Of a stretch of DNA of 64,000 nt, positions 34,901-44,772 are shown in pieces. This DNA comes from Semisulcospira habei (taxonomy: Eukaryota; Mollusca; Gastropoda; Semisulcospiridae). Numbering within the stretch: position 1 is the stretch's first letter; the number at the start of each line of letters is the position of its first letter. The translations under genes and the position numbers were made by a program. The stretch lies in assembly GCA_036245525.1 (NCBI GenBank), contig BTPG01000005.1:208539242-208603241 (forward strand). Direction: 5' to 3'. The notes under the pieces are model-generated. The model was given only the letters and a program-made list of their open reading frames with translations. It made no database searches and was not told where the DNA came from.

Positions 34901-35195
34901 TGGCTAGGCCACGTTTGCAGAATGTCACCCGACTTATTACCAAGGGTGGCACTGAGATGGACACCACAGGGGAAGAGAAACCGTGGGCGACCAAAGGAGA
35001 CGTGGCGCCGAACCGTGGAGCGAGAGCTCAAGAACAGAGGCCTTACTCTGCAAACAGCACCCAAAATAGCAGCTGACAGACAAAAGTGGCGTTCCCTTGC
35101 CGTCGCCTCAAGCACCAGACGCGCAGAGAGGACTGAATGAATGAATGAATTATTATTATTATTATTATTATCTATTATTATTATTATTATTATTA
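31980..35195 (+). mobile_element. Full-length RTE-clade LINE, about 3.2 kb
   Basis: Single ORF (endonuclease then RT), almost no 3' UTR, and a tail of GAAT then ATT repeats (35138-35195). The 5' side starts against (ATT)n, so both ends are ATT-rich and the exact insertion point is ambiguous. Size and tail are typical of RTE elements. Confidence 0.9.
32159..35140 (+). CDS. RTE LINE polyprotein: endonuclease and reverse transcriptase
   Basis: The endonuclease shows RIGCWNVRTLYQTGKLAQA, VTEARWTG, GDFNAKVG near 32655, IDHIIINGRWRHS and GSDHSLLVGKV near 32938. A basic linker follows. The RT then shows KNGKAPGDDGVCPEMLK, LPKKGDLGNCNNWRGITLLS, VVFVDFEKAFDSLHRDSLW, TGVKQGCILSPILF and catalytic YADDIG near 34357. 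The C-terminal tail contains RRWRWLGHVCRM and PKETWRRTVERE, both usual in RTE proteins. I start at the first in-frame ATG (32159); the frame stays open back to 32012, with a GTG at 32051. No lesions, so it is potentially active and also the likely driver of RTE-tailed SINEs. Frequently misannotated as a craniofacial development protein. Confidence 0.94.
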   Translation: MTDGDQSRKDVSTPIAELLTPKRWIRIGCWNVRTLYQTGKLAQAVSELNRHKLTLMGVTEARWTGAGKQRLSSGEVIIWSGRTDNEHREGVAVIINKSKANTVLQWKPVNERLLYVRMNSKYAKLSIVVGYAPIDDAEEEDKDAFYDALQAVLEDIPRHDVLMLIGDFNAKVGCDNEDRERTMGRHGAGVINDNGERLVNFCEENDLVIGGTLFAHREIHKLTWKSPDGKTQNQIDHIIINGRWRHSLQDVRVMRHADIGSDHSLLVGKVTLKLRKVKIGDTRNQRYDVAKLKDPKVKEEFRLALRNRFSVLEDETALTIEDFNRAMKETGGEVLGYRKSRKTEWISEDTWARIEERRQIKKKLLDAKSPRLKERISREYREKDQAVKTSARRDKRMHTERLAEEAEAAAKQRDMKTVYQNTKKLKGDYGQYHDLPVRAEDGTHVTVEEEKLKRWKQHFESILNRSDPPTLTDIPEAEEDLDINLGNITIAEVKQAIQKLKNGKAPGDDGVCPEMLKVEDTVTPQLLCQIFQKIWDTEEAPSDWKTGTIVKLPKKGDLGNCNNWRGITLLSLTSKIFSRILLERITTAVDGILRQEQAGFRKGKSCIDHIFVLRQILEQSNEWNGSLYVVFVDFEKAFDSLHRDSLWKILRYYGIPQKLVNVIRSLYKNFECRVVHNNQLTEPFKVETGVKQGCILSPILFSMAIDWIMRRTTEGRRQGIQWTLTSMLDDLDYADDIGLLASRNQDMQQKTQQLTQSASSIGLGVNIRKTQVMRKNTIVGDPITINDQPLQEVDEFTYLGSKVTTDGDCTREITTRISKANQAFAMLKPIWRTTNLSIHTKLRIFKSNVLSVLLYGSECWKSTTATERKLEVFQNKCLRRIMKVFWPNMITNEKLRKRAGADSIAETIATRRWRWLGHVCRMSPDLLPRVALRWTPQGKRNRGRPKETWRRTVERELKNRGLTLQTAPKIAADRQKWRSLAVASSTRRAERTE

Positions 35196-35574
35196 GTCAG
35201 GGTCCGGCAAGCGTGCTACGAGTGCCTAGAGCCATAAGCTACAAAATCACAGACCAGCACACATATCAAGTTAATAGAGGGCAATAGCAAATATATCTGA
35301 TATAATTTGTGTATGAACAGAAAGATATGTCGTCATTGCCTGCAAATGTTTTCAGCTGCGCTCAATTATCCGATCCACCTTTTGTTTGGCTCCGCCCCTT
35401 TAGTCGCGGTCCGGCAAGCGTGATACGCGTGCTTCATGGAAAAGAGCGCGAGTATAGACTGCTAGCATAGAAAAGCGCGCCATTCGACGTTGATTTTTTA
35501 AAAACAGTTTATAGGATGGCATATCTTCTAAAATATACAATTATTAGAGCTGTAAAATAATCAGGACAAACTAG
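35196..35574. other. Repeat-derived flank
   Basis: Holds two 'ggtccggcaagcgtg' copies (35202 and 35409), the 'aaaatcacagaccagcacac' half of a palindrome family, and a 'ccgatccac..tttggctccgccc' block also present at 31482-31510. No gene. Confidence 0.5.
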
Positions 35575-35868
35575 AGAAGTACCCAACGGAGAAAGAAACA
35601 CGCTTAGAGAAAACGGGTACAACACAATTTATTAATATTTCGGGTAAATACCCTTTGTCAAAATAGACAAACAAACAGAGAGATTAGCCGCTACTTATCT
35701 TCATTGGCAGAATGAGTTGCCACATTCCTTCTGCCAATGAAGATAAGTAGCGGCTAATCTCTCTGTTTGTTTGTCTATTTTGACAAAGGGTATTTACCCG
35801 AAATCATTAATAAATTGTGTTGTACCCGTCTTCTCTAAGCGTGTTTCTTTCTCCGTTGGGTACTTCTT
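35575..35868. mobile_element. Foldback element, about 140-bp arms
   Basis: The left arm AGAAGTACCCAACGGAGAAA, then GAAACACGCTT to TTCATTGGCAGAA, is repeated inverted to TACTTCT. The loop is only about 12 bp around GAGTTGCCACATTCC. Very high arm identity suggests recent origin. Related to 17573 and 47999. Confidence 0.93.
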
Positions 35869-37112
35869 TGCATATTACACGCTTGGCAGTCACCTTTTTG
35901 GTCTGGATTGCTTAGGACAAACTAGGTATTGAGTTTAATCAGTACAGCAAGTAGGGATATTGTCAGTCGAGAGATTATGTAGTTATGCGACCTTAAACTT
36001 AGCATTTTATGAAATTCGCAAATCGTCTCATTTTCGCTAAATCAAGTTGTGATCTTTCATAAACTATAAAAGGTAGAACTGTGAAATCTTGCACGACCAC
36101 ACATTTTTATGCGCTGTTTTCGATGGTAATATCAGTTTTTATGTGTTTACAGTCCGAAATTATGGGTGATCCTTTGTCTACATGTGGCCATATCCCGATA
36201 CAGAGTCTGTAAAAGAAATTCTTGTGCAGGTAATCATCAGCACACTTTTTTGAAGTCTGTCTAAAAACGCCTCTTCCACCCCCCCCCCCCCACCCCCACC
36301 CCCCCCCCCTTCCCGCCCTGATAACTTCTGCTAGTGCTAGTCTGTTTACATCAACGAGGCGTCTCTCACTCACTCTCACAGCAATACGGGGTCAGCGTAC
36401 ATGCACAAAAGCATCACACACAACCGACAGGTATACGATCCAATCTAGCACGAATGCTTCACACACAGACAGATCTACGATCCAAGTTAGCAGACCAAAT
36501 GTAAATACAAGCTATCGAGTCGGTCTGTCAATACTATGGCGGATCGCGGAAAAGTAGAAATTTACTTTCGAGCATACAGAGTGATGTCTTGTGATTCTCT
36601 CAGGGTTCAGTTGACCATGTGGCCAACCGCAAGCGTTTATACATTATTTCGTGTCTGCCAGTCGTGATAAAGGATTCGGGAACGGAAACCTTTTTTTTTC
36701 AAGTTATACTGAAATATGGATTGGGGTATCCGGAATCTGACCTACATTCCCCATGATAACAACAGTGCTTTCCAGGCATCTCCAATACCGCCGAAATTGG
36801 CTAAAATAATGAAAACATCTACGCTCTTCCATGTCCCGCAAGCATAAACATCCGTCGTTTTGCCGAAACTTCCGCTTGGCAGTCAGGAGCACATGGTTTA
36901 CATCGTTTTGTTTGGTCGAGAGGCGCTAAGTTTGATTGACGTTTCATGCCAGGAATGGGTCGGTCTTTGACAAAACACACTCTGTACATAAAAGAGTACC
37001 CTCTTATTGCCTCGTTATTCATTAATCAAAAGCGATATAAAAAACAAACTAACAAAAAACAACCCACGGTGTCAAATGAATAAATAAATGTATTGAAACT
37101 AAATGCGCATGC
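35869..37112. other. No gene seen; C-rich tract at about 36279-36310
   Basis: Unique-looking sequence. I find no supported exon. The C/A-rich tract is simple sequence. Confidence 0.4.
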
Positions 37113-37178
37113 ACACACACGCATGCACGCACGCACACACGCACGCACGCACGCACGCACGCACACACACCCACACCA

Positions 37179-37261
<83 letters not shown>
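37113..37261. repeat. (CA)n with CACG variants
   Basis: CACG-rich start followed by about 80 bp of pure CA. Generates artefactual His/Thr and Cys/Val ORFs. Confidence 0.95.
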
Positions 37262-37263
<2 letters not shown>

Positions 37264-37627
37264 ACGTCTATACACCGGTGTGATTTAATTTTTTTTAATT
37301 TCCATTAGAAAAAATCTTGGAGAGGCATTCATCTCTAAATCACGAACAGTGTGAGTAGAAACTGTTGCATGTACTGTTGTAGTACTAATGCACTGTTGTC
37401 TGGTAACTTTAAATTTTGCCTGTATAATTTATTAAAGGCAGATGGTCTATTGACAGTGAATTATGCGTTTGGCCATTTGACATGTTTTCTATTATATATA
37501 AATATACGTGGGCAGGACATTATACTTGTTCTGCATGAAGAAATGGACGGAATGTGTAAAACCCAAATTTGTTTTCAGCGCAATACAGCGACATTCTAAA
37601 ACGTCAATACTGCTGAGTCAAACATTT
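37262..37627. other. No gene seen
   Basis: AT-rich sequence without recognised features. Confidence 0.4.
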
Positions 37628-37781
37628 ACACAAGAAACAAATCATCGGCCATGATAGCTCAAGGGTAGTGCTAGATTAGCTTGGCGCCTTACCAGGCGCC
37701 AAGCTAATCTGGCAGTGCCCTTGAAGAATCAGGGGTCTATCGTGGTCGATCCATCTCCTACAGCTAGTAAACAGTCTTTAA
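37628..37781. mobile_element. Palindromic MITE, subfamily 1, partly decayed
   Basis: Core GTGCTAGATTAGCTTGGCGCC and its inverse. The right arm carries a small insertion (AGGGGTCTATCG). The right end TTAA is at 37778; the left end is not clear. Confidence 0.8.
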
Positions 37782-37875
37782 CCCCTTGACTAGCTGCTGC
37801 TGAAAATAACGCGATGCGTAGTTCCGCTTGGTGTTTTCCGCTGAGCGTTATCTTCAGTAGCAGTGAAGCGCTTAA
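37778..37875. mobile_element. TTAA-bounded short palindrome
   Basis: TTAACCCCTTGACTAGCTGC, arms CTGAAAATAACGC and GCGTTATCTTCAG, end CGCTTAA. Shares its first TTAA with the preceding MITE. Related to 62378-62467. Confidence 0.75.
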
Positions 37876-38343
37876 CTTTATTGACGGTCACCAAAACCGC
37901 GAAAGTCAGTAGGCCTATAGGCGTGGATGAGTCAATATACAATACTGTTTTCTAACAACAACTTGATCATAGACGTGGCAAGAACCGGAACTCCTCATAA
38001 ATTCTGTACCTGCGAGGGTCCAGTAGGATTGTTTTCTTTAATGCTGCTGATAAATTTGTAACTGAAACTAAAAAAAAAAAAAAAAAAAAAAAATAGGGTG
38101 GGTGAAGAGTACTTCAGTTGTCATGCTCATACAAATTATTACATGACGATAGATAAATATCACACAATAGCACAAAATGACAAATTTGCGACGTCAAAAA
38201 CCAGTGATACCTCTGAAACAGAAACTAAAAAGGTAAGTTCAACAATATTGAGCACTATAGAGTGGAAAATAATGCTGGTCAGACAGAGAATTAGCCTCGC
38301 TTAGAGCAATACTGTTGCAGAAATACTTCGGATATTAATGTAG
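37876..38343. other. No gene seen; poly-A at about 38070-38092
   Basis: A 23-bp A run, otherwise no recognised feature. Confidence 0.4.
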
Positions 38344-38410
38344 TTACCCAATTAGCAAAAGGCCATCTGGCCGACGATGTCGGCCCAATGGCCTTTTGCT
38401 AATTGGGTAA
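38344..38410. repeat. Perfect-arm hairpin TTACCCAATTAGC
   Basis: TTACCCAATTAGCAAAAGGC is exactly inverted at the right as GCCTTTTGCTAATTGGGTAA. Inner CTGGCCGACGATGTCGGCC also pairs. The ends TTAC/GTAA resemble mutated TTAA. Confidence 0.92.
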
Positions 38411-39061
38411 TGTAATATGTTAGACAATTTTTAAAAAAAGTAAGAATCTATACTGGACGGAGTTTCTTCAGTTGATTTTTCAGCTCAGCATCAGCTGAAA
38501 TATGTTGACATAACCTATTTTCACACTAAAAAAAAAAGATAAACAGTTATGTTATGCATATTTTGGTGCGAAACAGGATCAAAAGCCTGTCTGTTTTATT
38601 GAACTATTACAAAGCACACAGGTTTTTTTTTTTTTTTTTTTTTTTTTGGGGGGGGGGGGGGGGGAAATGCGATTTTAATAAAAGGGGGACACTACGTGAT
38701 ATACCTGTACACACATTCATTCAATATAAAAAAGAATTGCAATATAAAAAGAGAGGAGTTTGTGAAAACAAAAAGACTCGCCCTTTTTATTCACATGTAG
38801 AAAAATCTACATTCTTTCAAACCGTGGCACCGTTTCGCAAGCAGTATGATGACGCAAATGAAAACAGAAACGTGATCAGATGACGTCATTACATAAGCAG
38901 TGAATATTGTATACATAAAACAAGCCAGTCATGACGTAAGCAAAGACAAAATCTAATTACATGACGTCAACGCATAGAGAAATGATTGCAGCATAGTTGG
39001 TGTCGCGCAGGGTGTTATTCCTTTCACTGCCATAGCCATGGACAGAATATTAATCAACTGT
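38411..39061. other. No gene seen; T-run and G-run
   Basis: About 26 T then about 18 G at 38622-38664, and an odd cluster of 'atgacgtca'-like words at about 38879-38970. No coding segment. Confidence 0.4.
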
Positions 39062-39172
39062 GTTATCTCAATGGCCGTGCCAGATTAGTTTGGCGCCTCT
39101 TAAGGCACACAACTGAGTAGGCACGACGTTTGAGCTGTCACGGTTAATCCACTTTCTGCCACTTGCACGTAG
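39062..39172. mobile_element. Degenerate MITE remnant
   Basis: GTGCCAGATTAGTTTGGCGCC with an eroded inverse, then TGTCACGGTTAATCCACTTT. Confidence 0.6.
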
Positions 39173-39442
39173 CCCTTAGACGTTGCCAACGTGGCTGTGG
39201 AAGTGAAAGAGATAAGGTGGGTGATCACAGAAGAAAGGAGTGTTGTATATGACTGAAGATTTGCAGGACGACATTGTTGAAACTGGTTCCATATCACAGA
39301 CTGGTGGCAGCATGCACCCTGCACGCGTTGTAAATCACCTTAATCAACTGCAACACAAATCGTAGACAAACATTGATGAGTTTGATTACACGTATATGAT
39401 AAGTGGCAAGCAAAAATGATGTAGCTACTCAAGTCAAATTTG

Positions 39443-39664
39443 AACAGTTAGATCCCCTGCCCCCGCCTATCAGGCACCCATTCGCCAGCCCACAGAGAAA
39501 TACGCAGGTATAGAACAAGACGATCATCTACATCCCTTAAATCGCCAGCCCACAGAGAAATACGCAGGTATAGAACAAGTGATCGTCTTGTTCTATACCT
39601 GCGCATTTCTCTGTGGGCTGGCGAATGGGTGCCTGATAGGCGGGGGCAGGGAATCTAACTGTTT
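39443..39664. repeat. Long palindrome with internal duplication
   Basis: AACAGTTAGATCCCCTGCCC through GCCCACAGAGAAATACGC on the left is inverted at 39580-39663. The left arm segment TCGCCAGCCCACAGAGAAAT occurs twice (about 39490 and 39541). Arms of about 80 bp. Confidence 0.92.
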
Positions 39665-39973
39665 GTCTGTCCAGCGCTGAGTGATTCCCCTTGGTTTGTG
39701 TACAATTCTGCCAGCGCTAGCCTCCCCTATCTGTTTTGTGAGCAAATTTGAATAGTTTCACTGAAGGGGTGGCGTGGTGACTCAGTGGTCAGTAGTTGGA
39801 ACTATTCACTTGAACGTCCCACAAAAAAGGACACCGACCTCTCTACAATACATGTAATGCAGAGGGCACTCATTTCACCAATTACACAAAGAGACAAGGC
39901 CAAAGCTTCCGTGACCGAGACTCCAATCAGCGATGATCCGTGTAACAATGCTTGTGGTCAGTATATTACTGTA
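39665..39973. other. No gene seen
   Basis: No recognised feature. Confidence 0.35.
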
Positions 39974-40185
39974 TCAACTCATTTAACCCTGACGCACCGT
40001 AGCTAGATGCGGGACAAACATGATAGTTCAAGGGTAATGCCAGAATAGCTTGGCGCCTATGGGCGCCAATCTATTCTAACACCACCCTTGAACTGTCATG
40101 GACAATCTGTCTCCTGGATGTAATGCAGTCTTCAGAGGCCAACTCCAAAATTTGGGGCAGTCGGCCTTAGGGTACAAAGGGTTAA
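39974..40185. mobile_element. Palindromic MITE, subfamily 2
   Basis: TCAACTCATTTAACCCTGAC start (TTAA mutated), core GGCGCCTATGGGCGCC, AAAGGGTTAA end. Confidence 0.85.
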
Positions 40186-40385
40186 CAGTATATATTTAGC
40201 ATAGTCGCATTGTAACTCACTGATGACGTATGGTATATGGATGCGCGACTGTTCGCCGCTATTCGTATGTGTCAAGTTTCCAGCGAGTTAATTTCTCATG
40301 TGTTACTGTCCATAATATAGCTTAAACCAATGAACTGCGCGCTCAAGATTACGTTAGTTGCAGGTTTCTCGAATACGTCATAATT

Positions 40386-40705
40386 TGACGTCACACGGAG
40401 TGAACACTCCGTGTGACGTCAGATTGTGATGTAAAGCAAAACTACCCATGCCATCAAATTATGATGCATCACCCTGCTCCGTGTGACATCAAATAGTGAC
40501 GTATTACGAAACTACGTGTGACGTCAAATTATGATGCATCACAACGCTCGTGTGACGTCAGTTGTGACTTGTGCAAAACTACGCGTGACGTAACATGCAT
40601 ATTCATTACAACGCTTCGTGTGACGTCAGACTGTGACGTACAGCAAACACCGGGTGACGTAAAATAATTATGTGCACGCTCCGTGTGCCCGCTAGATTAT
40701 GACGT
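40386..40705. repeat. Degenerate 68-bp tandem repeat with five TGACGTCA sites
   Basis: Units start CT(C)CGTGTGACGTCA and recur about every 68 bp. Perfect TGACGTCA palindromes, the CREB/ATF consensus, lie at 40386, 40414, 40519, 40553 and 40621, with several TGACGTA half-like sites between. The first two form a hairpin around ACGGAGTGAACACTCCGT. Confidence 0.85.
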
Positions 40706-41045
40706 CTCCCGCGCAGCTGCCTGATTCGGAGGCAGTCCGATAAGAGTGTGATAGGTTTGTAAGCGACTCACCTCATAATGAAAAGTGTTGGCCGTAAAGG
40801 CGAGCCCTATGTTATTCCCCCTCCGCTGCAGGCTGTGCTCCCTCTCCGCTTCCGGCCCCTTCCGCACCTGCGCACAAACGCAAAAACACAAGCAGATGTG
40901 GTTAATCATCAGTTTGGTGTTGCTGTTGTTGTTTTTGTTATTGTTTTGTTGCTCACGGGCAATTGACAGTGAATCGGTTGAAACGCAAATTTCAGTAGAA
41001 AATTTGACCCCTCCGCTGTCGCGAAAAACGAAGCACCACCCATCT
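40706..41045. other. No gene seen
   Basis: Short ORFs on both strands without recognisable domains. Could be promoter-proximal sequence but no gene start can be supported. Confidence 0.35.
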
Positions 41046-41110
41046 GCAAGAGGTATAGATCCTCATGAGCCCCTGCAATTACGGGGGCTCATGAGGAGCT
41101 ATGCCTCTTA
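41046..41110. mobile_element. GCAAGAGG palindrome, 65 bp
   Basis: GCAAGAGGTATAGATCCTCA pairs with TGAGGAGCTATGCCTCTT. Loop near CAATTACGG. Confidence 0.88.
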
Positions 41111-41240
41111 CTGAAATCTCTTTAAATCCATTCTCCTTTGACGGCTTGGGACCTTTGTCGTTGAGTTTACAGTAATTTCCAAAACACAGTTTGCGTCCGC
41201 TGGCGGTCAGAAGGGGTTCAGGAGGCATATACAAAGTCTG

Positions 41241-41350
41241 TGGGAGATGGATCGGCCGTTCAAGGGTAGTGCCGGAATAGCTTGGCGCCTGGTAAGGCGC
41301 CAAGCTAATCTGGCACTACCCTTGAACTATCATAGCTGATTCACTGCCCG
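41241..41350. mobile_element. MITE core without clear ends
   Basis: GGAGATGGATCGGCCGTTCA, hairpin GTGCCGGAATAGCTTGGCGCC and its inverse. The left arm has a short deletion. Confidence 0.8.
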
Positions 41351-42109
41351 ATGCATGTGTTAAATTGCCGACTGATTGGAGGGGTCTCTGGGCGCCAGGC
41401 ATGAAAGTTTTCAATTATTAACCACCACGCGCATGTGTCGCAGTCCTTCGGGAGGTGTCCTTTGGCAAACAGTGTACTAGTCGTGGGCGACAGAACGACC
41501 GTGTCAGTTCGAAATAAACCCGAATAAGAGATCATTACCTGTACAATTTCACAGCAGCTGTTCCAAAGCAAATTTGTCTATGACATTATCACACTAGCCA
41601 CGAAATTCTGGCGATAATCAAGTTAGGCATATTCAGTGGGGTACAGCTTGAGTTAGAGACAGGGACACATTCGGCATTGGTCAGCACAGAAGCACAGATA
41701 TTCATGAGCACACTAAGGGTCTTACACGCGTAGGGACTTTGTCGCTTGCAACACCCCTTTCGACATACACTTTAATATTGCCTGTGTGGTTTCTCAGTTG
41801 CGAGCACGTGACGCAACGTCAGTGTCGTCTCTGATTTGCAACAACACGCTGCGATAAGCCCCAGGGCGGCGGCTTGCAAATCTCTTTGCCATATGGTGCA
41901 TGCGACAAAATCGCTACGTGTATTAGGGCCTTCATGTGTACTTTTCAGATCAGCCCGCTTCAATGTCGGTCGATGTTCTGTTGACAGGCAAAGTGACCTT
42001 AGTTGTAAACTCCGCATCCGGCTCCGTGTTTTGACGACGCTCCGTTGTTAGGAAACTACCAGGACAGAAATAACAGCACGAGTCCGACATCAGCGAACGA
42101 CCCCCATCT
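41351..42109. other. No gene seen
   Basis: No supported exon or repeat. Confidence 0.35.
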
Positions 42110-42176
42110 GCAAGAGGTATAGATCTTCATGAGCCCCCGCAATATGCGGGGGCTCATGAAGATCTATGCCTCTTGC
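42110..42176. mobile_element. GCAAGAGG palindrome, 67 bp
   Basis: Near-perfect: GCAAGAGGTATAGATCTTCA and its inverse. The compensating C-to-T/G-to-A pair (ATCTTCAT/ATGAAGAT) keeps pairing. Confidence 0.93.
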
Positions 42177-42290
42177 AGACCGTCAAAGTTACCATGCGTC
42201 TCTCCGGTGCGGCACCGCGGTCTATCGGTTTGGAAAGGACCGAGAACAACACAGCACATCCCTGCGTACGAACGTACTAGCCGACAGTTT

Positions 42291-42395
42291 TTAACCCTTT
42301 GCGAGTCGGTAGCGGTTTTAGTCGCCGCGATCAGGGATTCCTGTAGGAATCGTCGCGACAAAAACCGTGGATGCTACCGACACGCAAAGGGTTAC
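42291..42395. mobile_element. TTAA-bounded TCGGTAGC palindrome
   Basis: TTAACCCTTTGCGAGTCGGT start and CGACACGCAAAGGGTTAC end. Inner arms GATTCCTGTAGGAATC. 105 bp. Confidence 0.9.
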
Positions 42396-43023
42396 CTATC
42401 AGTGTGCGTAGGGTATTGGAGTCACAGAACGTTTTAATGTTATTCGTCGTATAACTTTTTACACAGTGCGGGCATTGCTCCTTTTGATAAATCACTAAAA
42501 GGTGCGCTAACTATTGCGCCGCGAATAACTCGAACGTTGAATCCCGGGCGAGACCACAGTGTGTTGCTACTAAGCTCACAGCCACGCGATCGTGTGTGCA
42601 GACAGGTGCCTGGCAGAGTGCTCAGTGCTGAGCAGTGCAGTGACCAAAATCCAGTCAGCTCAGCAATACACTTCCGCCAATCTCAGTGAAGCTGTGCCAG
42701 GCAGTATCTCAGACTAACAATGTACTAAAACTAAACACCGATGTTTAATAGGAATAGCCAGGCAAAGTAACTGTAAATTGCAGAGTTTTAGACTAAATTG
42801 CAGCTAGAATAGTTTTAAAAGTCGCCTACCCCCCCCCCCCCCCACACACACACACACACACACACGCACCCTCGCCCAAGTTTTGACAAAGTGATGTTTC
42901 CGCTAACCAGATTCCAAGTGAAAATATTTAATAAAGAAAAGATGTAATTGAAGTCAAAAGAATTTCTTAGTTGTCTTAAAACATGAAACAGTTAGTGCTA
43001 AACATGAACCGCCAAAGTGGTCA
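42396..43023. other. No gene seen; C-run plus (CA)n at about 42829-42866
   Basis: Simple sequence only. Confidence 0.4.
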
Positions 43024-43242
43024 TTATCCCATATCATACTGAGGCTAAAAGCTTTAAATTTGTACACTGCCATATGCAGGCTACATTATAGTACTTAAGG
43101 ATATAGACGAATGGTTGTAGTTCAAGGGGTAGTGCCAGAATAGCTTGGCGCCTAGAGGCGCCAAGCTATTCTGGCACTACCCTTGAACTATTTTAGTCAA
43201 ACTTATTTCACACACTGGTGTATTCCGAATGATAAGGGTTAA
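43024..43242. mobile_element. Palindromic MITE, subfamily 3
   Basis: TTATCCCATATCATACTGAG start (mutated TTAA), core GGCGCCTAGAGGCGCC, AAGGGTTAA end. Confidence 0.9.
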
Positions 43243-43426
43243 ATAACTATTGAACACGTTGTTCAACAACGCAAGAGAAGATACAACGATAAAGGAAACT
43301 CAATCCAAACGCGTAAACTCGTGACAAACTCGTGAACAAAGATACTAAATTAAAACCACAGGAAATTCATGTTACTAAATACATAGGTAACACGCACGCA
43401 CATCCTCAAGCGCGCGCTAGGTGAGA

Positions 43427-43675
<249 letters not shown>

Positions 43676-43705
43676 GGATAAATAAAAAAATAATAAAAAA
43701 AAAAT

Positions 43706-43708
<3 letters not shown>

Positions 43709-43791
<83 letters not shown>
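43709..43791. repeat. (GA)n microsatellite
   Basis: About 83 bp of uninterrupted GA. Confidence 0.96.
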
Positions 43792-43794
<3 letters not shown>

Positions 43795-43849
43795 GGGGGA
43801 GGAGGATCCCGGCGTTGGAAAGCTGTGTGATGACGGAAAGGGCGTATAA

Positions 43850-44312
43850 GGTTATAATAATAAATAATAATACGTTATTATATAGGCGCTTTTTCTCAAT
43901 TTTTGGGCAAATGGACTCCAAGCGCCGCGAACTGAAACCCAACACGCACACTCACGTAACAAACACGGATTTACGCCATTTAAGACAAACACAGTACAAG
44001 ACAGACGAAGGGCCAGCTCAGCTACTGAAGTTACAGAGATTTTTGATCGCTTGTGTTTGAAATTTGTAAAGTGGCCTGAAACCGGTACCAAGTGTGTGTG
44101 GGGGGGGGGGGGGGGGGGCTGGGGGGGGGGGTGCGGGTGGGTGGGGGGTGGAAGAACCGGAGTACCCGGAGAAAGAACCCCCGACGGTCCGCCCGAATTA
44201 ACGGTGACACTTACCAGAGGAGAAAAGTCCGACGCCGGAACCCGTTTTCGAACCTCGCACCTTTGGCATTGGTGGCAGGCGCCTTAACCACTGCGCCACG
44301 GACCGCCCCATC
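43850..44312 (-). mobile_element. tRNA-headed SINE
   Basis: Read leftward from 44312 the head has an A-box-like TGGCGCAGTGGTTAAGGCGC and a B-box-like GAGGTTCGAAAAC. The body includes GGGGGTTCTTTCTCCGGGTA and GGCCACTTTACAAATTTCAA. The tail is GCGCCTATATAATAACG plus ATT repeats. The body is repeated on the + strand at 51515-51868. A G-rich run sits inside at 44100-44130. Confidence 0.75.
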
Positions 44313-44320
44313 TCTACAGC

Positions 44321-44535
44321 TTAACTCATTTAACCCCCCGCCTGCATTTCCCCAAATTTTTGAAACGTTAGCTAACGACTATGCAGCAGTTGCAGATGGC
44401 GGATTAACCATGATAATTCAAGGGTTGTGCCAGATTAGCTTGGCGCCTTCAGGCGCCAAGCTAATCTGGCACTACCCTTGAATTATCATGGTCGATCCAT
44501 CACCTGTTGTCGGGCGTCTGGGTTAAATAGGTTAA
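44321..44535. mobile_element. Palindromic MITE, subfamily 1
   Basis: TTAACTCATTTAACCC start, core GGCGCCTTCAGGCGCC, TAGGTTAA end. Confidence 0.9.
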
Positions 44536-44587
44536 TTGTCTGTTTTGAACATCTGCTAAAATCACGCACAGAAGGTATTCAGTTATC

Positions 44588-44772
44588 TTAACCGTTTTGG
44601 CCCTAGATCCCTACAGCAGGAGATGGCTTGACCATGATCATTTAATTACTGTTATATCATTTTACTTCCCTTGAATTATCAAGGTCAAGCCATCTCCTGC
44701 AACTGGTACATAGTCGTTATAGGCAACACCTAAGGAAATTGAGAAATGGGACCTTGGGGCTAAAAAGATTAA
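44588..44772. mobile_element. MITE with replaced core
   Basis: TTAACCGTTTTGGCCC start, GGAGATGGCTTGACCATGAT and its inverse, ends GATTAA. The usual GCTTGGCGCC centre is gone, leaving 'tactgttatatcattttac'. Confidence 0.8.

Noticed and set aside
32159..35140. Host craniofacial development protein
   Set aside because: A common misannotation; endonuclease plus YADD reverse transcriptase show it is an RTE retrotransposon.
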